Assembly: GCF_043195125.1 (NCBI RefSeq)
Contig: NZ_JBAFWR010000001.1
DNA: 64,000 bases
Source of the DNA: NCEH01 sp043195125
GTDB lineage: Bacteria > Pseudomonadota > Alphaproteobacteria > Rhizobiales > Xanthobacteraceae
Direction: 5' to 3' (one strand)
Below the pieces are notes generated by a model. The model ran no database searches. It was not told where the DNA came from and saw nothing but the letters and a program-made list of their open reading frames with translations. Below, piece by piece: positions 18,904 to 27,846 of this stretch. Position numbers and translations under genes: made by a program. The first letter of the stretch is position 1. Each line of letters opens with the position of its first letter.

Positions 18904-20616
18904 TTATTGCGAAGGCTCGTCCGGCCGCTCCGCCGCTCCGGTCAGCAGGCGGCGGCATTCACCCAATTCATAGAGCGTCGCCTGAAGGCGGTGCACGTCG
19001 TCGCGCGACAGGACCGGGATTGGGGTCGGCGGTGCGCCGACCACGCGCGGGTCGCTGCGCAGGTGCGGCGGCAGATATTGCTCCGGCGGACCCGGCCGAT
19101 GGGGTTCGCGCGGGACAACATCCGGCCGAAAGCCCTGATGGTGATCCCACCGCAACGGCTCCGGATCCTCCAATTCAAATTCCTCCACCGGGCCGGTCAA
19201 AGGTCCCAGACGCAATTTTCCAACGGGCTCGGCCGGGGGGACCGCGTGAGGTCGCGACGGCGGCCGCGTCTCGGAGCGTCGGAGATCGCGACGATCGTCC
19301 GCCCGCAAAGGCGGCACGTTAAGGCTAGGAGCGCGCGGCTCCGCGCCGAGGTCCGGAGCAAATTGCGCCTCGTCCTCGCGCCACTCTCTCGGCCAGTCGT
19401 CCGCCGGCTGCGAGATGCCGCGTGCGGGGCCTGGCGGCGGACGCCGTTCGCTATCGCGCATATCCGCCCGGAACGTCACCTCTCGGTCGTCTTCGCGCGG
19501 AACTTCACCACGTGGAACCTCCGCCCGGCGTGCGCGCGCGGGGATGTATTCCTCCGGCGGCCCCGGCGCATGCTCCTTTAGCCGCCGGATGCGGGCATCC
19601 AGGGGTTCCGAAATCTGCGTGCTGTCGGGACCGAAGGCATCATCGTCGAAGAACGGCAACAAGGGGTCTTCAAGCTCGGGAACCGGTGGTGGCTCTGGCA
19701 GCCGCGAGGCGGGTCCGCGCGTCGGTCGCCGCTGCGGAACGGCGGGCGGGCTGACCACATCAGGCTCGCGCCGCGGCTCTGGAGCGAACGAGGGCGCGGC
19801 GCGGGGCGGAGCATAGGACTCCACCTGATCGTCGTCCTCGTCATCCTCTTCAGGATAGTCAGGCTCAGGATAGGCGGGTTCAGGCATTCGCCGGTAGAAG
19901 CTCTCATCGTCCCGGTCGAGCCTCGGCTCAACCGGCCCCGGAGGGGCGCCGGCGCGGCGCGGCGCGGCAGCCGGACGCACGGGTGCGGGCGGCCGCGGGG
20001 CCTCGAGGCGGGGCTCAACAGGCCCTTCATGGCGGCGGGTATGTTGAGAAAACTCCGGGAACGGAAGCTCCGCGATGACGGGAGGCTCTTCGACCGGCGG
20101 CTCGGTGCGCGCCTTGCCGCGACGTGGCAAGAGGCCGAGGAAGCCGCCGAAGCCGGCCTGACCACCTTCGGCTTGCCCGCGCCCATTGGCCCGCCGACGC
20201 GGCTCAGGCTCGATATCGGTCGCGTAAGGCGCTTCGTCGTAATCGTCCGGCGGAGCGGCCTGCCGGCGCGGCGGTTCGGCGCGTCCCTGGACGGGCGCGG
20301 GCATCGGCTGGAAGCCGGCCGCCTCTTCTTCGATGGCGAGATCCTGGACGTAGTGAATCCCTTGCTCCTTGAGGATTCGCTGCACGCCCTTGATGGTATA
20401 GCCTTCACCATAGAGCAGGTGACGGACGCCCCGCAGCAGATCGACATCCTCAGGTCGGTAGAACCTTCGGCCGCCGGCCCGTTTGATGGGCTTGATCTGC
20501 GTGAATCGGGTTTCCCAGAAGCGCAACACGTGCTGGGGCAGGTCGAGATCCTCGGCCACCTCGCTGATGGTGCGAAAGGCGTCCGGTGATTTGTCCGTTT
20601 GCCTCGCTCCGGACAC
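18904..20616 (-). CDS. MerR family regulator with long disordered tail
   Basis: DNA-binding protein with an N-terminal MerR winged helix (about 14-90; RTISEVAEDLDLPQHVLRFWE, then GGRRFYRPEDVDLLRGVRHLL). The helical end YTIKGVQRILKEQG closes the domain. In Rhizobiales a MerR protein of about 180 residues commonly follows ihfA. Here the protein is 570 residues, and the middle 400 are dominated by Pro, Arg, Glu and Asp with no recognisable fold. A short ordered end (VLSRDDVHRLQATLYELGECRRLL) closes it. GTG start at 20616 with GGAGG upstream. Regulatory target unknown. Confidence 0.85.
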   Translation of the reverse strand: MSGARQTDKSPDAFRTISEVAEDLDLPQHVLRFWETRFTQIKPIKRAGGRRFYRPEDVDLLRGVRHLLYGEGYTIKGVQRILKEQGIHYVQDLAIEEEAAGFQPMPAPVQGRAEPPRRQAAPPDDYDEAPYATDIEPEPRRRANGRGQAEGGQAGFGGFLGLLPRRGKARTEPPVEEPPVIAELPFPEFSQHTRRHEGPVEPRLEAPRPPAPVRPAAAPRRAGAPPGPVEPRLDRDDESFYRRMPEPAYPEPDYPEEDDEDDDQVESYAPPRAAPSFAPEPRREPDVVSPPAVPQRRPTRGPASRLPEPPPVPELEDPLLPFFDDDAFGPDSTQISEPLDARIRRLKEHAPGPPEEYIPARARRAEVPRGEVPREDDREVTFRADMRDSERRPPPGPARGISQPADDWPREWREDEAQFAPDLGAEPRAPSLNVPPLRADDRRDLRRSETRPPSRPHAVPPAEPVGKLRLGPLTGPVEEFELEDPEPLRWDHHQGFRPDVVPREPHRPGPPEQYLPPHLRSDPRVVGAPPTPIPVLSRDDVHRLQATLYELGECRRLLTGAAERPDEPSQ

Positions 20617-20663
20617 GTGCGCTCGCCTCCATGCACTGCGGGCATCATGCCCGCACCACCGGA

Positions 20664-20981
20664 TCAGTCGCGATCCAGGCCGTTTTCTGTGCGCCCGTTT
20701 ATGCGATTCTTCAAGATGCTGGACGGCTTGAAGACCATGACGCGGCGGGGCTCAATTGGCACCTCCTCGCCGGTCTTCGGATTGCGGCCGATGCGCTGCC
20801 CCTTGGAGCGCACGACAAATGAACCAAAAGAGGAAAGCTTCACCGTCTCGCCTTTGGCGAGGCAGTCGGCGATTTCGCTCAGCACAAGTTCTACAAGCGC
20901 TGCGGATTCCGTCCGCGACAAGCCCACCTGTTGGTAGACCGCCTCACAGAGATCGGCACGCGTTATGGTCTTACCAGCCAT
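20664..20981 (-). CDS. ihfA: Integration host factor alpha subunit
   Basis: DNA-bending architectural protein, partner of IhfB. The 105-residue protein shows the HU/IHF fold: MAGKTITRADLCEAVYQQVGLSRTES helices, the conserved LSSFGSFVVR strand and GRNPKTGEEVPIEPRRVMVFKPS with the intercalating-proline arm. Start ATG 20981 has GGGGAG upstream. It is followed on the same strand by merR, as in related genomes. It is a candidate to act at the IHF consensus site upstream of hupS in this window. Confidence 0.96.
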   Translation of the reverse strand: MAGKTITRADLCEAVYQQVGLSRTESAALVELVLSEIADCLAKGETVKLSSFGSFVVRSKGQRIGRNPKTGEEVPIEPRRVMVFKPSSILKNRINGRTENGLDRD

Positions 20982-21067
20982 ATGTCTCCCCGGCCCCAAG
21001 AGAGAGGGACAGCCGTTGCGACCCTATCCACTCAGGGCGAGGCTGGTCAACGTCATTAATGATTTAC

Positions 21068-22042
21068 TTACCATCGGATTAGGGCGGAGCCCCAGGTGAA
21101 GCCTCCGCCCATGGCCTCCAGCAAAACCAAGTCACCCGTTTTGATGCGGCCATCCTTGTGCGCCACGTCGAGCGCGAGGGGGATCGATGCCGCAGAGGTA
21201 TTCCCGTGGATGTCCACGGTGGTCACAACCTTGGATGGTGCAATTCCAAGCTTCTGAGCGCTCGCGTCGATGATCCGCCGATTGGCCTGATGCGGCACGA
21301 ACCAGTCGATCGTCTCCGCCGAGGCACCGGTCGCCTCAAATGCATCCACGATCACATCGGTGATCATGCCCACGGCATGCTTGAAAACCTCGCGGCCTTC
21401 CATGCGCAGATGCCCGACAGTCTGGGTCGAAGAGGGCCCGCCATCCACAAACAATTTGCTCCGGTGCCGGCCATCGGAGCGCAAATGGGTGGTGAGAATC
21501 CCACGATTGCCAACATCCGCCGCGTCGCGAGCCTCAAGCACCACCGCGCCGGCCCCATCGCCGAACAGCACGCAGGTTCCGCGATCTTCCCAGTCGAGGA
21601 TGCGCGAAAAGGTTTCCGCCCCGATCACCAGCGCGCGCTTGAAGCTGCCGGTGCGCAGGTGCGCGTCGGCGGTCGCCAGCGCGAACACGAAGCCGGAGCA
21701 CACCGCCTGCAGATCGAATGCCGCGCCGCGCGTGATGCCCAGTTCCGCCTGGACGGTTGCGGCGGTTGCGGGAAAGGTTTGATCCGGCGTCGAAGTTGCG
21801 AGGACGATCAAATCGATGTCGGCGGCTTCGAGGCCGGCATCCGCCAGCGCACGGGTCGCAGCATGCCGCGCGAGGTCCGACGTCATCTCCCCGGTCGCGG
21901 CGATATGACGCTCGCGGATGCCGGTCCTCTGCACGATCCATTCGTCCGACGTGTCAACCGAGCGGGCAAGTTCGCTATTGGTGAGGACTCGTTCCGGCAG
22001 GTAGGAGCCCACACCACGGACCACGGACTTGATGACGCTCAC
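21068..22042 (-). CDS. fabH: 3-oxoacyl-ACP synthase III (FabH)
   Basis: Starts fatty-acid synthesis by condensing acetyl-CoA with malonyl-ACP. The 324 residues carry the catalytic triad: C115 (LQAVCSGF), H251 (VPHQANRR) and N281 (DIHGNTSAAS). The start overlaps the end of plsX by 4 bp, giving the widespread plsX-fabH pair that links phospholipid and fatty-acid synthesis. ihfA follows 87 bp downstream. Confidence 0.97.
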   Translation of the reverse strand: MSVIKSVVRGVGSYLPERVLTNSELARSVDTSDEWIVQRTGIRERHIAATGEMTSDLARHAATRALADAGLEAADIDLIVLATSTPDQTFPATAATVQAELGITRGAAFDLQAVCSGFVFALATADAHLRTGSFKRALVIGAETFSRILDWEDRGTCVLFGDGAGAVVLEARDAADVGNRGILTTHLRSDGRHRSKLFVDGGPSSTQTVGHLRMEGREVFKHAVGMITDVIVDAFEATGASAETIDWFVPHQANRRIIDASAQKLGIAPSKVVTTVDIHGNTSAASIPLALDVAHKDGRIKTGDLVLLEAMGGGFTWGSALIRW

Positions 22043-23112
22043 GATTGACCTTCCGCTTCTGCCGGCACCGCCGCCCCTGCCCCATCGGACGGGGGCACGC
22101 GCGCGAGGAGACTGGTTTTGATGCGCGACAGCAATTGATGCCGCACCATGTCGTAGCCAAGGTCCACGGCCGCCGCGAAACCCTCCGCGTCGGCGCCGCC
22201 GTGGCTCTTGATCACCACACCGTTGAGACCAAGGAAAACGCCGCCGTTCGAGCGGCGGGGATCCATTTTTTCCCGCAAGACGCGAAAGGCGTCGCGCGCC
22301 AGAAGGTATCCGAGCTTGGTGCGCCAGGTCCGCCCCATCGCCGAGCGCAGATAGCTCGCCAATTGCTTGGCGGTGCCTTCGGCGGTCTTCAGCGCGATGT
22401 TCCCTGAAAACCCTTCCGTCACCACCACGTCGACCGTGCCCGCGCCGATGTCGTTGCCTTCCACGAACCCGTGGTAGAGCAGGTCCGTGGCGGTGTCCTC
22501 GCGCAGCAGGCGGCCGGCTTCCTTGACCTCTTCGACGCCCTTGATCTCTTCGACGCCCACATTCAGCAGACCGATGGTGGGACGTTCGATGCTCAGCACC
22601 GAGCGCGCCATGGCCGAGCCCATGATCGCCATTTCGACGAGGCTCTGGGCGGTCGCGCCGATCGACGCGCCGACATCGAGCACGATGCTCTCGCCGCGCA
22701 GGGTCGGCCAGATGGCGGCGATCGCCGGGCGACCGATGCCCGGCATCGTGCGCAGGTTGAACTTGGCCATGGCCATCAGCGCGCCGGTATTGCCGGCGGA
22801 AACCGCCGCATCGGCATCATGGGTCTTCACCGCGTCGATGGCGCGCCACATGGAAGATTTGTACCGGCCATTGCGGAGCGCTTGGCTGGGCTTGTCGTCC
22901 ATGCCGACGACAATCTCGGTGTGAACGACGCGGGAAGCCGCCGCGAGATTGGCATGAGCAGCCAGGACGGCACGAACGCGCTCTTCGTTTCCGAACAGGA
23001 TGAATTGCGTGTCCGGATGCCGTTCCAGCGCGAACGCGCATCCGGCGAGAACGGTCTCCGGTCCATGGTCCCCGCCCATGGCGTCAACGGCAATGCGAAC
23101 GGGCACGGTCAT
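22039..23112 (-). CDS. plsX: Phosphate acyltransferase PlsX
   Basis: Converts acyl-ACP to acyl-phosphate for phosphatidic acid synthesis. The 357-residue protein begins MTVPVRIAVDAMGGDHGP, the invariant PlsX N-terminus, and has SAGNTGALMAMAKF and VTEGFSGNIALKTAEG. Start ATG 23112 is chosen because family homology begins there. It lies 100 bp downstream of the DUF177 gene in the order found across Rhizobiales. Confidence 0.96.
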   Translation of the reverse strand: MTVPVRIAVDAMGGDHGPETVLAGCAFALERHPDTQFILFGNEERVRAVLAAHANLAAASRVVHTEIVVGMDDKPSQALRNGRYKSSMWRAIDAVKTHDADAAVSAGNTGALMAMAKFNLRTMPGIGRPAIAAIWPTLRGESIVLDVGASIGATAQSLVEMAIMGSAMARSVLSIERPTIGLLNVGVEEIKGVEEVKEAGRLLREDTATDLLYHGFVEGNDIGAGTVDVVVTEGFSGNIALKTAEGTAKQLASYLRSAMGRTWRTKLGYLLARDAFRVLREKMDPRRSNGGVFLGLNGVVIKSHGGADAEGFAAAVDLGYDMVRHQLLSRIKTSLLARVPPSDGAGAAVPAEAEGQS

Positions 23113-23212
23113 CGAGGCAAACGTTCCAGTTTGTTCTGCGGACGAGGCACCCGCTTCAGAGCGGCCGGACAATAACCACTCGGGCGCACACCGCAATATT
23201 TGACGCAGGCAA

Positions 23213-23728
23213 TCAAGATTTGTCCTTCAGGCGGGCGAGTTCCGCAAACGGCGACAGCGCCTCCGGCGCTTCAGCAACGGTTTCAAAAACCTCTCCCGGC
23301 AACCGGGGGTACGGATCGAGCGCGAGGGAAAGAAATTCCGTTACGAGATGCCCGAGATCGATGCTTCCATTGACGATGGCGTCGGGCTGGTCCAGCTCGG
23401 CCTCCGGATCGTCCTCATCAACCGCACGTGCCGCGAGGACTTCCTCCGGCGCGAAATGCACGTCGACCTCTTCCTCAAGGTCGCTGTCGAACGGCTCCAG
23501 GGAGACGACGGAGATCTGGCGCACCCGCGCCTTGAGGCGCCCCACCACATGCGCGCCCTCGCCTTCCGGTACGATCCGCAGTTCTGCTGTGAGAGCGTGC
23601 ACGGCGGGAATGTCCAGAAAACGCGCCACGGCGCTCCTCTGCGCCTCGTCGGGCGCCAGGTTCACCGTGACGCTGTGGGACGGCACATCGGCCACGGACA
23701 GCAGATAGGAAAAAGGCAGATCAGTCAT
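23213..23728 (-). CDS. DUF177 (YceD-like) protein
   Basis: Small acidic protein of the DUF177/YceD family, associated in other bacteria with 23S rRNA accumulation and often encoded before rpmF or plsX. The 171-residue product has the acidic stretch DLEEEVDVHFAPEE and a C-terminal region with EFLSLALDPYPRLPG. The cysteine pairs seen in other members are absent. Start ATG 23728 overlaps the chaperone gene end by 8 bp. The function in this organism is not known. Confidence 0.85.
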   Translation of the reverse strand: MTDLPFSYLLSVADVPSHSVTVNLAPDEAQRSAVARFLDIPAVHALTAELRIVPEGEGAHVVGRLKARVRQISVVSLEPFDSDLEEEVDVHFAPEEVLAARAVDEDDPEAELDQPDAIVNGSIDLGHLVTEFLSLALDPYPRLPGEVFETVAEAPEALSPFAELARLKDKS

Positions 23729-24281
23729 GAGCGGCACCCTCGCCTGCATTCGGGGCGGGAAAATGAACCTCGCCGCGCGCGAACAGGTCCGCGGGAGTTG
23801 CGGCGAGGACCGCGACCGCCTGTCGCACATAGCTGGCGAGCGCCTTGCCCTGCGCGCCGAGCGCGGCCGGCTCGACCTCATATACATTTCGCGCGATGGC
23901 TTCGTCCAAGGCTTCGGCGGATGCATCCGCCTGCAATGCCGCGTCGAACACGCCGGCACGGCCATAGAACGCCTGGCCGATCTTCTTCATGCGCTTGGGC
24001 ACGGATAGGTCCCCAACGCCCATTTCGCGCAACGTGCGGTCCATGTCGTCGAGAAACGCGTCGAACACCATTTGCGACATGTCGCGGCTCGCCTCATCCC
24101 CGCTTTTGAGGCGATGGCACACCAGAAATGTATGCAGCAATACCAATTCGAACCGTCCCTCTATGGTATCGGGCACGGCAAAGTCGGTATAGAAGGCGGG
24201 CTGCCGCGCCTGCGCCACGATCACGCCATAGAGGCGCTGGATGGTCGCACGGCGCTCGGGTCGACGAAACAGATTCAGCAT
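23721..24281 (-). CDS. Ubiquinol-cytochrome c chaperone (CBP3-like)
   Basis: Assembly factor for the cytochrome bc1 complex, homologous to mitochondrial CBP3 (Ubiq_cyt_C_chap family). The 186-residue helical protein has the conserved features YTDFAVPDTIEGRFELVLLH, AFLDDMDRTLREMGVGDLSVPKRMKKIGQAFYGR and ALASYVRQAVAVL. Start ATG 24281 was chosen where homology begins (MLNLFRRPERR). It is first in a four-gene minus-strand unit with DUF177, plsX and fabH, and divergent from bamE. Confidence 0.9.
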   Translation of the reverse strand: MLNLFRRPERRATIQRLYGVIVAQARQPAFYTDFAVPDTIEGRFELVLLHTFLVCHRLKSGDEASRDMSQMVFDAFLDDMDRTLREMGVGDLSVPKRMKKIGQAFYGRAGVFDAALQADASAEALDEAIARNVYEVEPAALGAQGKALASYVRQAVAVLAATPADLFARGEVHFPAPNAGEGAAHD

Positions 24282-24439
24282 CACTTTTTGCGGGTCTGTG
24301 CGTCGCTCGTTGGCTAGACGCGGATGAGCATGGGGCGTAGCGCGCTGGAGGCGTCGTGGCAAGGGCAGTGGCATCTGCAGCAGCATCGCTCAGGGATCAG
24401 GCGGCATGTGCCGCACGGGCTGAAATCGAGGGAATCGGC

Positions 24440-24949
24440 GTGGCGTCATCGCAAGTGAGAAGTTCCGTTTCGCGTAGCGCCTTGCATAGGAAAGTCTGCG
24501 CCGCGCTCGGGCTGGTGGTGACGGCGGGCACGCTGTCCGGCTGCGCGAACTTCGTCGGCGGGGCGGGCACGTCCATCAGCGGCGTGGTGCGGACCTACCA
24601 GCGCGGCTATGTCATGAGCGAAGGCGCGCTGGAACAGGTGCCCGTGGGCTCGAGCCAGGAACAGGTGCTGCTGGTGCTCGGCACGCCCTCTACCGTCTCC
24701 ACCGTTCAGGGCGACGTGTTCTATTATATCTCGCAGGTGGAAAAGCGGGTCGCCTTCCTGAAGCCAGAGATCACCGAGCAGAAGGTGCTCGCGATCTATT
24801 TCGACAAGAACCGCCGCGTCACTCGCATCGCGAACTACGGCCTGCAGGACGGAAAGGTGTTCGATTTCGTCTCGCAGAAGACCCCCACCAGCGGCGAAGA
24901 GCTGAGCGTCATCAAGCAATTGCTGAGCGCGACCAACTTCTCGCTTTAA
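24440..24949 (+). CDS. bamE: Outer-membrane assembly lipoprotein BamE (SmpA)
   Basis: Component of the BAM complex that inserts beta-barrel proteins. The 169-residue precursor has a signal peptide with lipobox LSGC (after AALGLVVTAGT). The SmpA/OmlA domain follows: GALEQVPVGSSQEQVLLVLGTPS, then FYYISQ and LAIYFDKNRRVTRIANYGLQDGKVFDF. GTG 24440 has GAGGGA upstream and is preferred; another GTG lies five codons later. Divergent from the chaperone gene, as in related genomes. Confidence 0.88.
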   Translation: MASSQVRSSVSRSALHRKVCAALGLVVTAGTLSGCANFVGGAGTSISGVVRTYQRGYVMSEGALEQVPVGSSQEQVLLVLGTPSTVSTVQGDVFYYISQVEKRVAFLKPEITEQKVLAIYFDKNRRVTRIANYGLQDGKVFDFVSQKTPTSGEELSVIKQLLSATNFSL

Positions 24950-24959
24950 GATGCCGCGG

Positions 24960-24996
24960 CAGGTTCAGGGTGCCTATTATCTGCACCTTGAACCTG
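24960..24996. terminator. Bidirectional hairpin between bamE and tpiA
   Basis: Fourteen-base arms CAGGTTCAGGGTGC and GCACCTTGAACCTG with one G-U type mismatch and a nine-base loop, placed between the convergent stops of bamE and tpiA. A long U-tract is lacking on both sides. Confidence 0.6.
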
Positions 24997-25014
24997 TCGC
25001 GAGGGCCCAGCGTC

Positions 25015-25773
25015 TCACAGATAGGCGCTGGCGATCGCCAGGAAATCGGCCGACTTGAGGCTCGCGCCGCCCACCAGGGCGCCGTCCACGTTCGCGGCAC
25101 GGAGCAGAACCACTGCGTTCTCCGGCTTCACCGAGCCGCCGTAGAGGATTCGGACTTTTTCCGCGTCCGCGCCGAAACGCTCCCGCAGCACGTTGCGAAT
25201 CTCGGCGTGCACCTCTTCAACCTCCGCAACCGTGGGAACGCGACCCGATCCGATCGCCCAGACCGGCTCATAAGCAATCACCAGCCGGTCTGCCGGGGCC
25301 TCGTCCGGCAGCGACCCGCGCACCTGCCGCGCCACCACATGGAGGCAGGCATCGGCATCGCGCTCCGCCTGAGTCTCGCCGACGCAGACCACCGGAACCA
25401 AGCCGGCGCGCAGCGCGGCGGCCGCCTTGGCGCGGACCATGTCGTCGCTCTCGCCATGATCGGTGCGGCGCTCGCTGTGCCCGACGATGACGAAGGTGCC
25501 GCCCGCATCGGCGATCATCTCGGCGGAAATATCCCCAGTGTGCGCCCCGCAGGGCTTGGCGTGGCAATCCTGCCCGCCGATCGCGATGGCCGCGCCGGCG
25601 ATCTCTCCCGCCAATCCGGCGATCAAAGTGGCCGGCGGGCAGATCAACAGATCGACGCGAGCCTGCAGGGCGGCGTCATAGCCATCGACCATGGCGAGCA
25701 ATTCCGCCCCCGAGTGCCGCAGTCCGTTCATCTTCCAGTTTCCGGCAACGAGCGGACGGCGGGCAGCGGGCAT
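25015..25773 (-). CDS. tpiA: Triose-phosphate isomerase
   Basis: Interconverts dihydroxyacetone phosphate and glyceraldehyde 3-phosphate. The 252-residue protein has catalytic K14 (GNWKMNG), H99 (VIVGHSERR) and E169 (AYEPVWAIG), and the phosphate loop LYGGSVKPEN. Start ATG 25773 has GGAGG upstream. Divergent from ppiD and convergent with bamE. Confidence 0.97.
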   Translation of the reverse strand: MPAARRPLVAGNWKMNGLRHSGAELLAMVDGYDAALQARVDLLICPPATLIAGLAGEIAGAAIAIGGQDCHAKPCGAHTGDISAEMIADAGGTFVIVGHSERRTDHGESDDMVRAKAAAALRAGLVPVVCVGETQAERDADACLHVVARQVRGSLPDEAPADRLVIAYEPVWAIGSGRVPTVAEVEEVHAEIRNVLRERFGADAEKVRILYGGSVKPENAVVLLRAANVDGALVGGASLKSADFLAIASAYL

Positions 25774-25942
25774 GAAATCCTCCAGGACAGACACGGATGG
25801 ACAGGGAAGTTTCGGACCGGTTATCAGAGGGCGCGCAACACGGCAAACAGCACCGCCTGCGCCGTTGCGGCGCGGGGTGCCCCTCCCTATGATGCGCGGC
25901 TTCTGCGTCGGGGCCGCGCCCCTCCTCAAACCAGACTGAGCA

Positions 25943-27838
25943 ATGGTACTTCAGACTCTCCGTAAAGGCGCCTCCGGCTTTATCGCCAAGGCCTTCCTTC
26001 TTCTGCTCACCGTCAGCTTTCTCGTTTGGGGCATCGCAGACGTGTTTCGGGGCCAAAGCGCCCGCGCGGTCGCCAAGGTCGGCGATACCGAGATTTCGGC
26101 CGACGCGTTCCGCCAGCAGTATCTGGACCAGGTGCAGCAGATTGGCCGCCGCACCGGGCGCCCGTTCACGCCCGAACAGGCACGCGCGTTCGGCCTGGAC
26201 CGCCAGATCCTGAACCAGATGGTGGCCGAGGCGACCCTCGACGATACCGCCAAGGCCCTGGGTCTTGCGATCTCGGACGAAGAGGTGGCGCGCGCCGTGC
26301 GCGCCAATCCGGCCCTGCGCCGGCCCGGCGCGACCGAATTCGATCCCGCTTATTTCCAACAGCTTCTGCGCGCCAACAATCTCACCGAGCCGCGCTTCCT
26401 CGCGGCCGAGAAGCAGCGGATGCTGCGCCAGCAGATCGCCTCCGCGCTCGGCGGCGATCTCGTGGCGCCCGCGGTTCTGCTGGACGCCGCGCATCGCTAT
26501 GAAAGCGAGCAGCGCGCGGTCGCCTATATGTCGGTCGGCCCGACCACCGCCGGCCCGGTGCCCATGCCCACCGACGAGCAGCTCCAGGCGTTCTTCAACA
26601 CCCACAAGATCACGTTCCGCGCGCCGGAGTATCGCAAGATCACGGTGCTGGCCCTCACCCCTGCCACCCTTGCGCCCTGGGTGCAGGTGGCGGATGCGGA
26701 CGTGAAGGCGGCCTATGACCGCAACACCGGCCGCTTCGGCAGCCCGGAGCGTCGCGCGGTCCAGCAGATCGTGTTCTCCAACGCCGACGAGGCGCAGCAG
26801 GCCGCGGACAAGATCAAGGCCGGAGAAACCTTCGAGCAGATCGCCGCCGCGCGCGGCCTTAGCCCGAAGGACATCGACCTCGGCACCGTCGTCCGGTCCG
26901 ATCTCATCGACCCGAAGATTGCCGAAGCCGCGTTCTCGCTGCCGCTCGATGGCACCAGCGCGCCCATTCCCGGTGCGTTCGGCTCGGCGCTGGTGCATGT
27001 CACCAAGATCGAACCGGGCCAGACACAGCCGTTCGAACAGGTGCAGGACGCTTTGCGCAAGGAACTTGCGCTCGATCGCGCGCGCCGCGAATTGCTCGAC
27101 AAGCACGATTCCATCGAAGACGAGCGCGGCTCTGGAGCGACCCTCGCCGAGATCGCGCAGAAGCTCGGCCTCCATACCGAAACCATCGACGCGGTGGATC
27201 GCTCCGGCCGCGATCCCACGGGCGCGGAGATTCGCGACGTTCCGGGCAGCGCGGAGGTCGTCGCTGGTGCCTTCGCTTCGCGGCCCGGTGTCGAGACCGA
27301 GCCGGTGCAATTGCCGCAGAACGGCGGCTATGTCTGGTACGACGTCAATGAAGTGACGCCGGCGCGGGAGCGTCCGTTCGACGAAGTGCGCGATCAGGTG
27401 CTCGCCCGCTGGACCGAGGACGAAACCGTCAAAGCGGTGGATGCCAAGGCGAAGCAATTGCTGGCCTACCTTCAAAGCGGCAAGCCGCTGGTCGATGTCG
27501 CCACCGGCGCCGGGCTTGAATTGAAAACTGCACAGAACCTGCAAAGAGGCCGCGCCGCCTCGGATTTCTCGGCTGACGCCGTCGCCAAGATCTTCGATGT
27601 GCCGTTGAACGGCTTCGGCCTCGCCTCCGGGACCGTGCCGGCCGAGCGGATCGTGTTCCAGGTGACGGGCATCACGGTGCCGCAGGTGACGCCGGCGGAG
27701 CAGCAAGCCGCCGCCCGCATCGGCCAGCAGATCGAAACCGACCTGCTGCTGCAATATCTCGCCCAGCTGCGCAGCCAGATTGGCGTCTCGGTGAACGAAC
27801 GCCTGCTTCAGCAGGCGATCGGCGGCGGCACGAATTGA
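25943..27838 (+). CDS. PpiD-like periplasmic peptidyl-prolyl isomerase
   Basis: Membrane-anchored periplasmic folding factor. The 631-residue protein starts with a short cytoplasmic segment and one transmembrane helix (FIAKAFLLLLTVSFLVWGIADVF, about 13-35). A SurA/PpiD N-terminal chaperone domain (VAKVGDTEISADAFRQQYLDQVQ) and a parvulin-like domain (about 255-365) follow. It then has a helical C-terminal region. Divergent from tpiA. Its stop overlaps a possible TTG start of trpE, so ppiD and trp genes are probably co-transcribed. Confidence 0.88.
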   Translation: MVLQTLRKGASGFIAKAFLLLLTVSFLVWGIADVFRGQSARAVAKVGDTEISADAFRQQYLDQVQQIGRRTGRPFTPEQARAFGLDRQILNQMVAEATLDDTAKALGLAISDEEVARAVRANPALRRPGATEFDPAYFQQLLRANNLTEPRFLAAEKQRMLRQQIASALGGDLVAPAVLLDAAHRYESEQRAVAYMSVGPTTAGPVPMPTDEQLQAFFNTHKITFRAPEYRKITVLALTPATLAPWVQVADADVKAAYDRNTGRFGSPERRAVQQIVFSNADEAQQAADKIKAGETFEQIAAARGLSPKDIDLGTVVRSDLIDPKIAEAAFSLPLDGTSAPIPGAFGSALVHVTKIEPGQTQPFEQVQDALRKELALDRARRELLDKHDSIEDERGSGATLAEIAQKLGLHTETIDAVDRSGRDPTGAEIRDVPGSAEVVAGAFASRPGVETEPVQLPQNGGYVWYDVNEVTPARERPFDEVRDQVLARWTEDETVKAVDAKAKQLLAYLQSGKPLVDVATGAGLELKTAQNLQRGRAASDFSADAVAKIFDVPLNGFGLASGTVPAERIVFQVTGITVPQVTPAEQQAAARIGQQIETDLLLQYLAQLRSQIGVSVNERLLQQAIGGGTN

Positions 27839-27846
27839 TCGCGACC

